From positions 372,001 to 436,000 of the forward strand of contig NZ_FOFM01000002.1 of the NCBI RefSeq assembly GCF_900110875.1: DNA of 64,000 nucleotides, written 5' to 3'. Positions within the stretch are counted from its first letter, which is position 1. The number at the start of each line of letters is the position of its first letter. Made by a program: the position numbers and the translations under genes. The notes below the pieces were generated by a model, which saw only the letters and a program-made list of their open reading frames with translations, ran no database searches and had not been told where the DNA came from. The stretch is from Pseudovibrio axinellae (GTDB lineage: Bacteria > Pseudomonadota > Alphaproteobacteria > Rhizobiales > Stappiaceae). Below are positions 27,147 to 35,130 of this stretch, piece by piece.

Positions 27147-27592
27147 GGCGTTTGAGTGAAACAGAGGTTAGAGCCGCAGTTCGAGGGGGTGTCTCTCGGG
27201 ATGGTGAAATCTCGCGCCCCCTAGAAAACGATGCGACGGCTATAAAATGCTTTGGCTGTGGTCAAATGGAGTACCGCGCTCGTGAAGTTTGCCGATGTGG
27301 ATACTATCTGAGAGGTCAGCTCGAGGCTGAACGTCAGCGCAATGCTGATGATTATCTATCGAGAGAACGTAATCGATTTAATCAATTGCGAAAGAGAAGA
27401 AATATATCTTTAGTCGCGTTTATTTTAGCACTTTTTCTGGGAGGTTTATACGTCACCGGGAATTTGACAATGATAGGTGATACACTAGCGCGATATGCCT
27501 TCCTTGTTTCCGTGGTCTTCGTATTTGGATCTTTAAAGATAATCAGAGAGCTTGAGCGGCAAATGGTAGAGCTGTCTAAAAGGCTGAACTGA
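27143..27592 (+). CDS. Small zinc-ribbon membrane protein, function unknown
   Basis: The 149 residues contain a Cys4 cluster in KCFGCGQMEYRAREVCRCGYYL (about residues 35-56), a charged coiled-coil-like stretch (LEAERQRNADDYLSRERNRFNQLRKRR), and then two membrane helices (SLVAFILALFLGGLYVTG and YAFLVSVVFVFGSLKII). I recognise no named family. It is translationally coupled to the XRE regulator and lies 66 bases before the nuclease gene, so it may be part of the cargo system as a membrane anchor or sensor. That is a guess from position. Confidence 0.65.
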   Translation: MRRLSETEVRAAVRGGVSRDGEISRPLENDATAIKCFGCGQMEYRAREVCRCGYYLRGQLEAERQRNADDYLSRERNRFNQLRKRRNISLVAFILALFLGGLYVTGNLTMIGDTLARYAFLVSVVFVFGSLKIIRELERQMVELSKRLN

Positions 27593-27657
27593 AACAAAAG
27601 GAATTGAGGGTAAAAGTAGAACTTTAATTGCTTGAAACTAAAGGATATTTTTGAGTA

Positions 27658-28371
27658 ATGAAAATACCTGATTGGAAAAAATATCAAGAAGACACAGCCG
27701 AATTCTTCCGATCACTAGGACTTGAAGCTAAAACTGATTATGCGATTGAAGGTGTGAGAACTAAGCACGATATTGATGTGTTTGTTGTCTCGAAGCTTGT
27801 CGGCTTGAATGCTATTTGGTTGATTGAATGTAAGTACTGGGCTCGACCAGTTTCTAAACTGCATGTTTTGGCACTGAGGGAAATTGTTTCTGATGTAGGA
27901 GCTGACAAGGGCATAATATTGTCAGAGAATGGGTTTCAAAAAGGCGCTGTCGAGGCTGCAAAATTTACAAACATTGAAGTTAACTCATTGGCAAAGCTAA
28001 GAGGCCAACTAGAAACCGTGGTCTACTCGATAAGGCTTCGCAATTTAGCGGCTAGAGTGACTGCTTGTGAGAAAAAATATTGGAGCTTACCGAAAAGTAA
28101 ACGAATCGAGTTTGGACTTAGGCCACCGGGAGGTATTGGATTTGGATACAACGGCGGTTCGGTAATTGATGCTTGCCGAAACTTTTTATTCGAAGCTGCG
28201 ACTAATGATTTTCCATTCAGTACTGGTCTCTATTTTGATATGCCAGATATGTTGGGTGTTCGTGTACCTGAAGTATTAAAATCAAATCAGGATGTAAATA
28301 ATTGGATTGAGCCGATGGTTGAGATTTTGGAGAAGAAAATCGAAACTGTGCCTATTGCTTCTCATGACTAA
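27658..28371 (+). CDS. Mrr-like restriction endonuclease (PD-(D/E)xK nuclease)
   Basis: The 237 residues start with an Mrr-cat-type domain: WKKYQEDTAEFFRSLGLEAKTDYAIEG, then the catalytic core D38/D40 (HDIDVFV) with E57-x-K59 (IECKYW), and the following helix VSKLHVLALREIVSDVGADKGIILSENGFQKGA. The Q/E and ECK patterns are those of Mrr/type IV enzymes that cut modified DNA, but also of many nucleases with other targets. The C-terminal half (about 120-237) is not recognised and may give specificity. No methyltransferase is nearby, which favours a type IV or a conflict-system role. It precedes the thymidylate-synthase-like gene by 110 bases on the same strand. Confidence 0.75.
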   Translation: MKIPDWKKYQEDTAEFFRSLGLEAKTDYAIEGVRTKHDIDVFVVSKLVGLNAIWLIECKYWARPVSKLHVLALREIVSDVGADKGIILSENGFQKGAVEAAKFTNIEVNSLAKLRGQLETVVYSIRLRNLAARVTACEKKYWSLPKSKRIEFGLRPPGGIGFGYNGGSVIDACRNFLFEAATNDFPFSTGLYFDMPDMLGVRVPEVLKSNQDVNNWIEPMVEILEKKIETVPIASHD

Positions 28372-28480
28372 AAAGCAATAGTTCGGTGCGAATAAACGTC
28401 TCTTAAAGCAACCAGAGGTTGATAAGCGGGGCTATCACTCATAAGTTCATTCTATCCGCAATCGCACTTGGCCTTGTGAA

Positions 28481-29557
28481 ATGTATTCTGTTAGCGCTGC
28501 AAATCTAGATGAGCTAATGAACTCGGTTTACTCTCGTTTATTAAACGGTAAGGGAGTAGAGCGAGTAGAATCCTCTACAAAAGGAGCTAATACCGAAGTA
28601 TTCGGAGCTTTGCTGGAGTTAAGGAACCCTAGAGCTCGGCTCAGTAGGTCTCAAAGTCGAGGTAAGGTGTTTAGTGCTTTAGGTGAGCTAACTTGGTACC
28701 TTTCTGGAAGCCAACGTATTGATTTTATTAAATATTACCTGCCAAAGTATCATGAGTTTTCTAATGATAAGATAACAGCCAACGGGGCATATGGACCCCG
28801 TTTGTTTGGTTTAGATGGCGCTGCCAGAAAAAGCAAAGAAAGCCAATGGGACAGAGTTATTGAAACTTTGAGAACACGCCCTGATTCAAGAAATGCAATC
28901 ATTCAAGTTTTTTCTAACGATGACGCATTTGACGAAAATAAAGATAAGCCCTGTACCTGCACCCTCCACTTTGCGATTAGGAACAAAAAATTACAACTTC
29001 ATACGCACATGCGGTCCAATGATGCTGTAAAGGGCCTCCCTCACGATATATTTTCATTTACGATGTTGCAGGAAATAGCGGCCAGAGAGCTCGATGTTGA
29101 TCTTGGCAGATACAAGCATTCTGTGGCCAGTCTACATATATATGACGATAAACCAGAGAGCGAAACAGAAAGCGCTGATCTCTCAAGATCTGCAGCTCAA
29201 AATTTCTTAAAAAGTGGCAAATTCGAGCATATTCCAATGCCTCATATGCCGGCTGGTGACCCATGGATTGGAGTTCAAGAGTTGCTTAAGGCTGAAAGCC
29301 ATTTCCGTAGGGGAGATTTCGATTATGCTGTGCCAAATACCTTAGATGCATACTGGAAGGATTTAGCCTCTTTGCTATTAGCTCATTCCCTATTCAAGAG
29401 AACAATCAATTTGGAAAGCTCTCGTTCTGAGTACATTAGCTTGCTGCGTAGGATTGCTAGCATTGCGAGATCAATGACTTCACAGGTGTATCGGTTGTAT
29501 ATTCAAGACAGACTTGCGCACAGAGATGTTCCTATTAGGGACTTGTTCTCGAGATAA
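28481..29557 (+). CDS. Thymidylate-synthase superfamily protein, probably a dCMP (hydroxy)methylase
   Basis: The 358 residues contain the ThyA fold. Against E. coli ThyA the key positions are catalytic Cys (C158, PCTCTLHF), substrate-phosphate Arg/Ser (R178, S179, MRSNDAVKG), D181, and H219/Y221 (SLHIYD). E69 and R137 are also retained. The Asn that reads uracil in ThyA (N177, GLPFN) is Asp here (D189, GLPHDI), as in T4 dCMP hydroxymethylase. The Trp80 position looks like Tyr90. I therefore expect action on dCMP with methylene-tetrahydrofolate. A C-terminal extension of about 60 residues is unassigned. The host thyA is not in this window. The next gene follows after 17 bases. Confidence 0.8.
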   Translation: MYSVSAANLDELMNSVYSRLLNGKGVERVESSTKGANTEVFGALLELRNPRARLSRSQSRGKVFSALGELTWYLSGSQRIDFIKYYLPKYHEFSNDKITANGAYGPRLFGLDGAARKSKESQWDRVIETLRTRPDSRNAIIQVFSNDDAFDENKDKPCTCTLHFAIRNKKLQLHTHMRSNDAVKGLPHDIFSFTMLQEIAARELDVDLGRYKHSVASLHIYDDKPESETESADLSRSAAQNFLKSGKFEHIPMPHMPAGDPWIGVQELLKAESHFRRGDFDYAVPNTLDAYWKDLASLLLAHSLFKRTINLESSRSEYISLLRRIASIARSMTSQVYRLYIQDRLAHRDVPIRDLFSR

Positions 29558-29573
29558 TTGGGAGGGAAAGTAG

Positions 29574-30515
29574 TTGGCAGTTGGCTTGCATAGGCAAAGA
29601 TTTAAAGAAATCCTCGAGAACTTAGAACGTTATGAGAATGATCACGGTCGATTGCTAGGTTTGTCTAGCTTAGCTCGTCGAAAATGCTTAGCTGAGCAGA
29701 TGGTCTCGAGTATCCGTAGAATTGAGTTTGTTCGTCAAGTCCTTGGTAGAGGTGTTGGTCCGTCGAGAGCCGATCCGCATTCTTCTATGTTTGATCCAAT
29801 TAAAGGCGCTATTCATTTAACTAGAAATGGCGATTATGATGGGGCAGTCTGGCTGGCTTTTATTCAGACTCATTTTGGTAAACACGCTGACGATGGTTGG
29901 AAGTTAGCTGCTAATGTTTATGGTTCATTCGGGGGAGGTCCAGTTTGGGACTTTTCTACCTATGGAGCGAATCTTGGTGGCTTCCTTGAGATGTTGCAAA
30001 AGAACACTGCCCTTCTCAATCAGAAAAGTGTGGCTGGAAGATTCTCCAATCATCGAAAATATCAAAGTAAGCAGCCCCACAGAATAGCTGAAACTTTCCG
30101 GACCTATTATGAGTGGCAAACTCAGGCTGGTGGCTTTAGAGATTTAGTTCAGCAGATCCATAAGGAAAGAGGGCAACATCCTGCTGAAGCCTTTGATGGA
30201 TTGTATAAGTCAATGCGAGGGGTGGCAGGGTTTGGTCAAGGACGTCTAGGACGCTTCGATTTTCTAACAATGCTCGGCAAGCTAGACTTGGCTCCAATAG
30301 AACCGGGGTCTGTTTATTTGGATAAGGCCACAGGACCGCTTGCTGGTGCACGCTTGCTGTTTTTCGATAATAGAGATTACAATATCACAGGTAAAGTACT
30401 GCAATCGCGTGTTGATAGTCTCGATGCATACTTGCAAACAGGCAAACAGGTTATTGAAGACAGTATATGCAACTGGCAAAAAAGCCCTGAGCGATTTGTT
30501 TATTTCCGAGGCTAG
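29574..30515 (+). CDS. Alpha-glutamyl/putrescinyl thymine pyrophosphorylase clade 3 family protein
   Basis: The 313 residues match the clade 3 pattern of this family as I recall it: FIQTHFGKHADDGW (95-109), FSNHRKY (157-163), GFGQGRLGRFDFLTMLGKL (219-237), APIEPGSVYL, and the C-terminal NWQKSPERFVYFRG (300-313). The family was proposed by Aravind and colleagues to replace pyrophosphorylated hydroxymethyl-pyrimidine in DNA with an amine or amino acid. Biochemical proof exists for phage clades, not for this clade to my knowledge. The start is TTG at 29574, supported by GGGAGGG eight bases upstream. Seventeen bases separate it from the thymidylate-synthase homologue, indicating one functional unit. 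Its stop codon overlaps the stop of the convergent HigA gene in CTAG. Confidence 0.82.
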   Translation: MAVGLHRQRFKEILENLERYENDHGRLLGLSSLARRKCLAEQMVSSIRRIEFVRQVLGRGVGPSRADPHSSMFDPIKGAIHLTRNGDYDGAVWLAFIQTHFGKHADDGWKLAANVYGSFGGGPVWDFSTYGANLGGFLEMLQKNTALLNQKSVAGRFSNHRKYQSKQPHRIAETFRTYYEWQTQAGGFRDLVQQIHKERGQHPAEAFDGLYKSMRGVAGFGQGRLGRFDFLTMLGKLDLAPIEPGSVYLDKATGPLAGARLLFFDNRDYNITGKVLQSRVDSLDAYLQTGKQVIEDSICNWQKSPERFVYFRG

Positions 30516-31621
30516 CGAACTACAGGAACGTGTGGATCGCTTTCCCATCGATACCTTCTCTTGAGGTCATTAAATTGATTTTGGCGTAAAGTTCCCAGCT
30601 TTTGAAGTTGACCTACTAAAATACCGGGTGTGATACCGGCTTTACGGGCAAAACTTCGAATAGTTGCCCGATTGAGTGACGTCCGTAGTATCTTTGCGCG
30701 AAGCTCGGGCTCAATCAAAATATCTTGCGAGAATGTATCAGCTTCGGCTTCAGAATTTTGATATCCAAAGGGTGAAGGATCGGTTCCATCTACATCGATA
30801 TGGTCGCCACCATGAAGAACTATGTGGGCAGCCTCATGGAAAAACGTAAACCAGAAATGATCTTCGCTTAAATATCTGAAGCTTAATAAAATTATTGGAT
30901 TTCCGTTTGCATTTCGCCAAGATGCTCCACTTGCGCGGCATCCCTCTAATGTTCTCGAGGTGACAAGAGCTACGCCAGTTTCAGCGCATGCTTTTTGAAG
31001 TTTTGACAAAAAGATCGATGGATGCTTGTAGGCACAAAGTTGCTTTATATATGGCAACAGTTCTTGAAACTCAGAAGCGGAGTATGAAGGTAGATTGATA
31101 TTTTCCGTGTCTTTTTCTGCTGTACGCAACCATGCCAAAGTAGAGAGTTCATTTGCTTCAAAGGCAAAAGAGGTTCGAAAAGCGACAGCGCCAATTCCAC
31201 TAGAGTATCTACTATTCCAATCGTGCAAGTCTTTGCACCCAAAGAAGTTTAAGATCTCAGAGCCAATATGCTTCCTGTTGACGTGCGTGGGAAGCCAACC
31301 TAGTTTTTTAAGTGAGGAAACTGGGAATTGCTTAGACCATTCAGCCAGATCAGTTTTTTTTTCCGCGAGTTCTAAACGGCGATTGTCATGTATGTATTCA
31401 GCATACCGTTTACGCCAGAATCTTTCGGATGAACCTAGTGTTGTTGATAATGCATTTGCGAGGGAAGCTGATATTTCTAGCTGGCCCTCCATTAATTTTT
31501 GAAACTTATCATCACTTATGCCAATGCGTGATGCAAGTTCGCATTCATCAATGTCTGCCAAGATCATCATTCGTAGAATGGTATCGCCCGGTGGTGATGC
31601 CCATTGTGGTTCTAATGTCAT
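30512..31621 (-). CDS. HigA-type antitoxin fused to ImmA/IrrE metallopeptidase
   Basis: The 369 residues have an N-terminal HigA/XRE helix-turn-helix (ILADIDECELASRIGISDDKFQKLMEGQLEISASLANALSTTLG, then SERFWRKRYAEY) and a C-terminal ImmA/IrrE domain with the zinc-binding HEAAH motif at residues 262-266. The upstream gene encodes a HigB-like toxin and overlaps it by four bases (ATGA), so toxin precedes antitoxin as in higBA. Fusion with an ImmA/IrrE peptidase is a known variation and suggests regulated self-cleavage or cleavage of a partner repressor. It probably stabilises the island, or forms part of a defence switch. Confidence 0.85.
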   Translation of the reverse strand: MTLEPQWASPPGDTILRMMILADIDECELASRIGISDDKFQKLMEGQLEISASLANALSTTLGSSERFWRKRYAEYIHDNRRLELAEKKTDLAEWSKQFPVSSLKKLGWLPTHVNRKHIGSEILNFFGCKDLHDWNSRYSSGIGAVAFRTSFAFEANELSTLAWLRTAEKDTENINLPSYSASEFQELLPYIKQLCAYKHPSIFLSKLQKACAETGVALVTSRTLEGCRASGASWRNANGNPIILLSFRYLSEDHFWFTFFHEAAHIVLHGGDHIDVDGTDPSPFGYQNSEAEADTFSQDILIEPELRAKILRTSLNRATIRSFARKAGITPGILVGQLQKLGTLRQNQFNDLKRRYRWESDPHVPVVR

Positions 31622-31935
31622 TTGGCTTCGCTCCCATCAACCACTAAATAGTCAATGTGTATTCTGTACGCATCCTTCCAACTACTTGTTGTTACACCGT
31701 CAGTCAACGTAACTAATGTACAGCCGATGTCGAAAGGCCAAATCAGCTTATAATTTCCTTGAACTGAAGATATAGTCGTTGGACCACCCGGCACCTCCCC
31801 CGCAAAAAATGCAGTTCTAAAGTCGGCCAAAAGCCCAATTAGCAATCGCCCTCTTTTTTCCCCCAGTTCACGGTAGCACAGGTCTTTATCGCACAGCTTC
31901 GCCTTTAAGCTGTCTGTAGAAAATGATAGTTCCAA
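31618..31935 (-). CDS. HigB-like toxin (RelE/HigB superfamily)
   Basis: The 105 residues (TTG start at 31935, AGGTAAG about seven bases upstream) show the short beta-rich pattern of HigB: a KLCDKDLCYRELGEKRGRLLIGLLADFR core and HIDYLVVDG at the end. HigB toxins cleave ribosome-bound mRNA. The match is weaker than for the partner, and catalytic residues cannot be assigned with confidence. The assignment rests largely on the ATGA coupling with the HigA-ImmA fusion. Confidence 0.65.
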   Translation of the reverse strand: MELSFSTDSLKAKLCDKDLCYRELGEKRGRLLIGLLADFRTAFFAGEVPGGPTTISSVQGNYKLIWPFDIGCTLVTLTDGVTTSSWKDAYRIHIDYLVVDGSEAK

Positions 31936-32101
31936 CTATAACTTACCTACTCTTGTGACTAAGAGAGCGCCCACGTTCGGTCAAGAAAACTAACTATTTA
32001 GGGATGTTTCTTATTTTGCAGCTTAGCGTTGTGTTACTGAGATTTGTAAGAAATATGCGTGTAACCCACCATTTTCTGACATACCGAAATTTTCACACCC
32101 C

Positions 32102-32119
32102 ATGCACCTGAAGGTGCAT
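32102..32119 (+). promoter_or_regulatory. Hairpin, candidate oriT or terminator
   Basis: ATGCACC and GGTGCAT form a perfect 7-bp stem with a TGAA loop, followed by TTTTGCGAATG. It lies in the 234-base gap between the HigB start and the relaxase stop. The GCACC-N4-GGTGC hairpin recalls inverted repeat IR2 next to the nic site of the MobF plasmid R388. It could instead be a simple terminator. Confidence 0.4.
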
Positions 32120-32169
32120 TTTGCGAATGTTGCTTCTGCATGTCGTTGAAGTATATCCTGTATTCTTGC

Positions 32170-33309
32170 TTACAAATTGTATGACGTTATGCTCTGGTCT
32201 TGTGTTACTTTCACAGGTCGCTGAGGCGTATTAGAAAGGACTTGTTGTCGGTGTTTTCGTACTAATCCAAGTTTATTCATCGCGGCGCGGAGCAACTTGA
32301 CTGTCGAACTTAGAGGCCTCTGCGTTGCTCCTTGTGCTGTGAGTGCGTTGAGGCGCTTTAAGGCGCGATCAAAGCGTCTCTGTGGGGATGTTGGTTCAGT
32401 GATGAGTGCTTGATCTTGTCGGATACGCGGTGCTGGTACCTTAATCTCGAGTTTCTTAGCTCGCGCCTGCCACGCCTGAAAAAGGGTAGGTAGTGGGAGT
32501 TCTCGTTTGCGTTTCCTAGTCTTCAGTGCGATCAGCTCCATTTGCGACGCAGTGCGATTTTGGATCAGCCTTGCTGCTTGAAGTATCTCTAAGCGTCGTT
32601 TTGAAAATGAAAGCTCTGCTTCACGAGAGACCCCGCTGATCTGAATGGTCTCTTGCTTCACCTCCGCTTCATAACCCAGTTGAACAAGTTGTTCGGCGAG
32701 TGCCTTACGATACTGTGCTCCGAGTTGCTTTTGCACTTGGTAGAGTGGCTTTGAGAGAATAGCGCCCCAAGTGGTATCTTGCCGCTGTGCCACGTTGAAA
32801 ATATAGCAGTGCGTGTGAAGTTGCGGATCAAGATCCCTACTAGAGAAGTGTTGAAAGCGAGCAGCGACCATACCAGCAACATTTTCTTTGATGCGTCCAC
32901 CTTTACCACGCCGACAAATGACATGGTTTTCTTCAGCACAACTCAAAGCTTTTGCAACGGCTCTCTGATGGCCTTTGAGGATGTTGCTTCTATCCTCCCC
33001 CGCTGTTAGTGCCCAAAGAACGCTAACGCTCTTAGGGGCGCTAAAAACGAGATCATGACCTGCCGTATGTGTTCGTTTCTTACCACCAACGACTGCAAGC
33101 CGCTCTTGTGTTTGCGGATGTAGGCCATGTAACAGCGCAGCAAATTGCTCCTTGCTTACAGATCCTTGTAAATCGAGTGCTTCAGCTCCTTTGCCAAGCC
33201 AAAGCCCAGAGCTTTCGTTGCCTTCAGTGTAATACGGTTCACTCTCAAGATGGAGATAATAGTGGGCCGCAGTAACAGCGTTGCCGCGAGCCGCGATTGT
33301 AGCAACCAT
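32170..33309 (-). CDS. MobF-family relaxase (TrwC-like), without helicase domain
   Basis: Nicks DNA at oriT and pilots it to the recipient. The 379 residues contain a full N-terminal relaxase domain. The paired tyrosines are Y17/Y18 (AAHYYLHLESEP) and Y26/Y27, at the same spacing as the two catalytic tyrosines of TrwC. The three-histidine metal site is H154, H165 and H167 (RFQHFSSRDLDPQLHTHCYIFN). GHDLVFSAPKSVSVLWAL is the family signature. TrwC/TraI proteins are usually above 900 residues with a C-terminal helicase. Here the chain ends in a basic tail (RKHRQQVLSNTPQRPVK), so a host helicase must assist or the gene was shortened. It follows the coupling-protein gene by 12 bases. Confidence 0.92.
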   Translation of the reverse strand: MVATIAARGNAVTAAHYYLHLESEPYYTEGNESSGLWLGKGAEALDLQGSVSKEQFAALLHGLHPQTQERLAVVGGKKRTHTAGHDLVFSAPKSVSVLWALTAGEDRSNILKGHQRAVAKALSCAEENHVICRRGKGGRIKENVAGMVAARFQHFSSRDLDPQLHTHCYIFNVAQRQDTTWGAILSKPLYQVQKQLGAQYRKALAEQLVQLGYEAEVKQETIQISGVSREAELSFSKRRLEILQAARLIQNRTASQMELIALKTRKRKRELPLPTLFQAWQARAKKLEIKVPAPRIRQDQALITEPTSPQRRFDRALKRLNALTAQGATQRPLSSTVKLLRAAMNKLGLVRKHRQQVLSNTPQRPVKVTQDQSITSYNL

Positions 33310-33321
33310 GGGCTAACCTCT

Positions 33322-35130
33322 TCAAGGCTGCTTTTTATTAAGCAAGCGTTCGAGTTTTTCGGTTTTCAGTTGAGCAGTTTTAGGTGCTGGCACTTTGACC
33401 TTACTTGGGCTTTGTGGTGTTGACCGTTGAGGGGTTTGCTTAGATTTTGCCCGCTTCAAAGGGACAAAAGTTTTTCTAAGTTTGGGCAGTGTGATGAAAC
33501 TGTTCCAGAAAATGTAGGCGTTTGCATCAATGCCAAATAGCAAAAAACTATAGCCTGTTTCGGTGACTTGAAGCTTAGAGAGCAGCTCATTGGGCTTGAT
33601 AATTGGCCGTGACTTCTTCACCCATTGTTTTGAAGTCGAATTGCCGTTTGCACTGGAGTTTTCAGTAACTTGGAGTTCCTCGATCTCCTGCTCACCAACA
33701 CTACGCGAAACTTCGTCATTGGAGGGACCGGGCCCCAAACGGCAAACAATGTGATTGCCGATTGTTGAAAGCCAACCATTTGCGACGTCTGAGCCATAAA
33801 CCTGCTTTAACTGGCCTATGTCCTGTATCACAAGCGCTGCACATAACCCTTTGGAGCGCCCCATATTGATAGCCGACGCAAGCCCCGGCATCTTCGGTAA
33901 GTTCCCAAACTCATCGAGAGCAAGGTTTACGCTCTTTGCATCGCTTTCAGGTATATCGGGACTAGCGATGTAACTACCCATGAGGGAGGAAAAGGCGGCT
34001 ACCCATGAAGCCGATACCTCTCGCGACTTCTCACTCCAACCTAGTATGACTAAGCGCTGTTTTGCTTTGCCCTTTTTCAGCCAATGGCGCATGGCAAACT
34101 TTGGAGTATTCCTGCCCCATGCGTGCGCCAGCAGCCGAACTGTTACGAGATTGGTGCTTAAGGTCGATAAAACGTCCATGGTTGAAGAGCGGCTATCGCC
34201 TTCAAACAAGATTGCTGATTGCGGAAAATACCGTTTACAGATCGCTCCAAGCTCATCTGGTGTCAGGCAAATATGCGCGTAAAGATCTTGCCAGCTCCAT
34301 TTGCGCGGCTTCTCTGCCTGAAGTTTCAAAATGATCGCAACTAAAATGTTTTGCGCCGCTTTTGAGAAGAAAGCATTTTTCTCTGATTTCGGTATGAGGT
34401 GATTTGCAAGCTCGTGCGCATCCGCTTCATCGGTACAGTCATAGCCAATGAGCCACTCATGGGAGCGGGCGTCTCCGGGGCTAAGTAGGATTGGCTTCGT
34501 TGGACCTTCATTGCTTCCCAGTGTGCTTGTAAGAGCGCCTTTTAGATCAAGGGCAATCACAGGCTCTTGCTTTTCGATCCAGTCGCTTACAAGCCGCAGC
34601 ATAACTTGTGTTTTGCCGCTGCCAGTTCCGCCGCGAATGAGATAGTGACGAAGCTCTTGCTTGAGCGATGAGTTTACGCCCTCAGCGACCGCTGCTCCTT
34701 CTCCATTTTGTTGAAGTTGCGGCTTAAGAGAGCTTTGAAACACGCGCAAAGCTTCACGACCTTCAAGCAACCGGCCTCCTGAGGTAACTCTCAATGTTTG
34801 TGTAGAGCTTTCAGAGTGTAACAGGTAAGCCCAAACCCCACTTGCAAATGCTATGAGCGTAGAGATTTCTAGTGCATAGATACGAGGCCAAACCGACCAC
34901 AGAATATCGTATTTGATAAGAAAGTTCTTGCATGAGCCCCATTCTGCTTGAGCATTCACATCCCAGAAAGATTGAAGATGGGCACGTATACAGTTGAGCG
35001 CCCCGAACTCTCTGCTGAATGCGACGAAATTTGCCTGCGCTGGAAAGAATTCGAAACCTAAGGTGTACACTCCGACTGCGATGAATCCAGAGCACATTGA
35101 GATGAAAACCAAGCGGTAAAACAAAGGCAT
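33322..35130 (-). CDS. Type IV coupling protein (TraD/VirD4-like ATPase)
   Basis: Brings the relaxase-DNA complex to a secretion channel. The 602 residues have two N-terminal membrane helices (VFISMCSGFIAVGVYTLGFEF and LEISTLIAFASGVWAYLL), Walker A GGTGSGKT (residues 167-174) and Walker B VNLALDEFGNLP (about 402-412). The TraD/TrwB-type GLASAINMGRSKGLCAALVIQDIGQLKQVYG segment follows. A basic C-terminal tail (KRAKSKQTPQRSTP) probably contacts relaxosome proteins. It is the third gene of the repC-RHH-T4CP-relaxase unit, abutting the RHH stop. No other secretion genes are present. Confidence 0.92.
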   Translation of the reverse strand: MPLFYRLVFISMCSGFIAVGVYTLGFEFFPAQANFVAFSREFGALNCIRAHLQSFWDVNAQAEWGSCKNFLIKYDILWSVWPRIYALEISTLIAFASGVWAYLLHSESSTQTLRVTSGGRLLEGREALRVFQSSLKPQLQQNGEGAAVAEGVNSSLKQELRHYLIRGGTGSGKTQVMLRLVSDWIEKQEPVIALDLKGALTSTLGSNEGPTKPILLSPGDARSHEWLIGYDCTDEADAHELANHLIPKSEKNAFFSKAAQNILVAIILKLQAEKPRKWSWQDLYAHICLTPDELGAICKRYFPQSAILFEGDSRSSTMDVLSTLSTNLVTVRLLAHAWGRNTPKFAMRHWLKKGKAKQRLVILGWSEKSREVSASWVAAFSSLMGSYIASPDIPESDAKSVNLALDEFGNLPKMPGLASAINMGRSKGLCAALVIQDIGQLKQVYGSDVANGWLSTIGNHIVCRLGPGPSNDEVSRSVGEQEIEELQVTENSSANGNSTSKQWVKKSRPIIKPNELLSKLQVTETGYSFLLFGIDANAYIFWNSFITLPKLRKTFVPLKRAKSKQTPQRSTPQSPSKVKVPAPKTAQLKTEKLERLLNKKQP

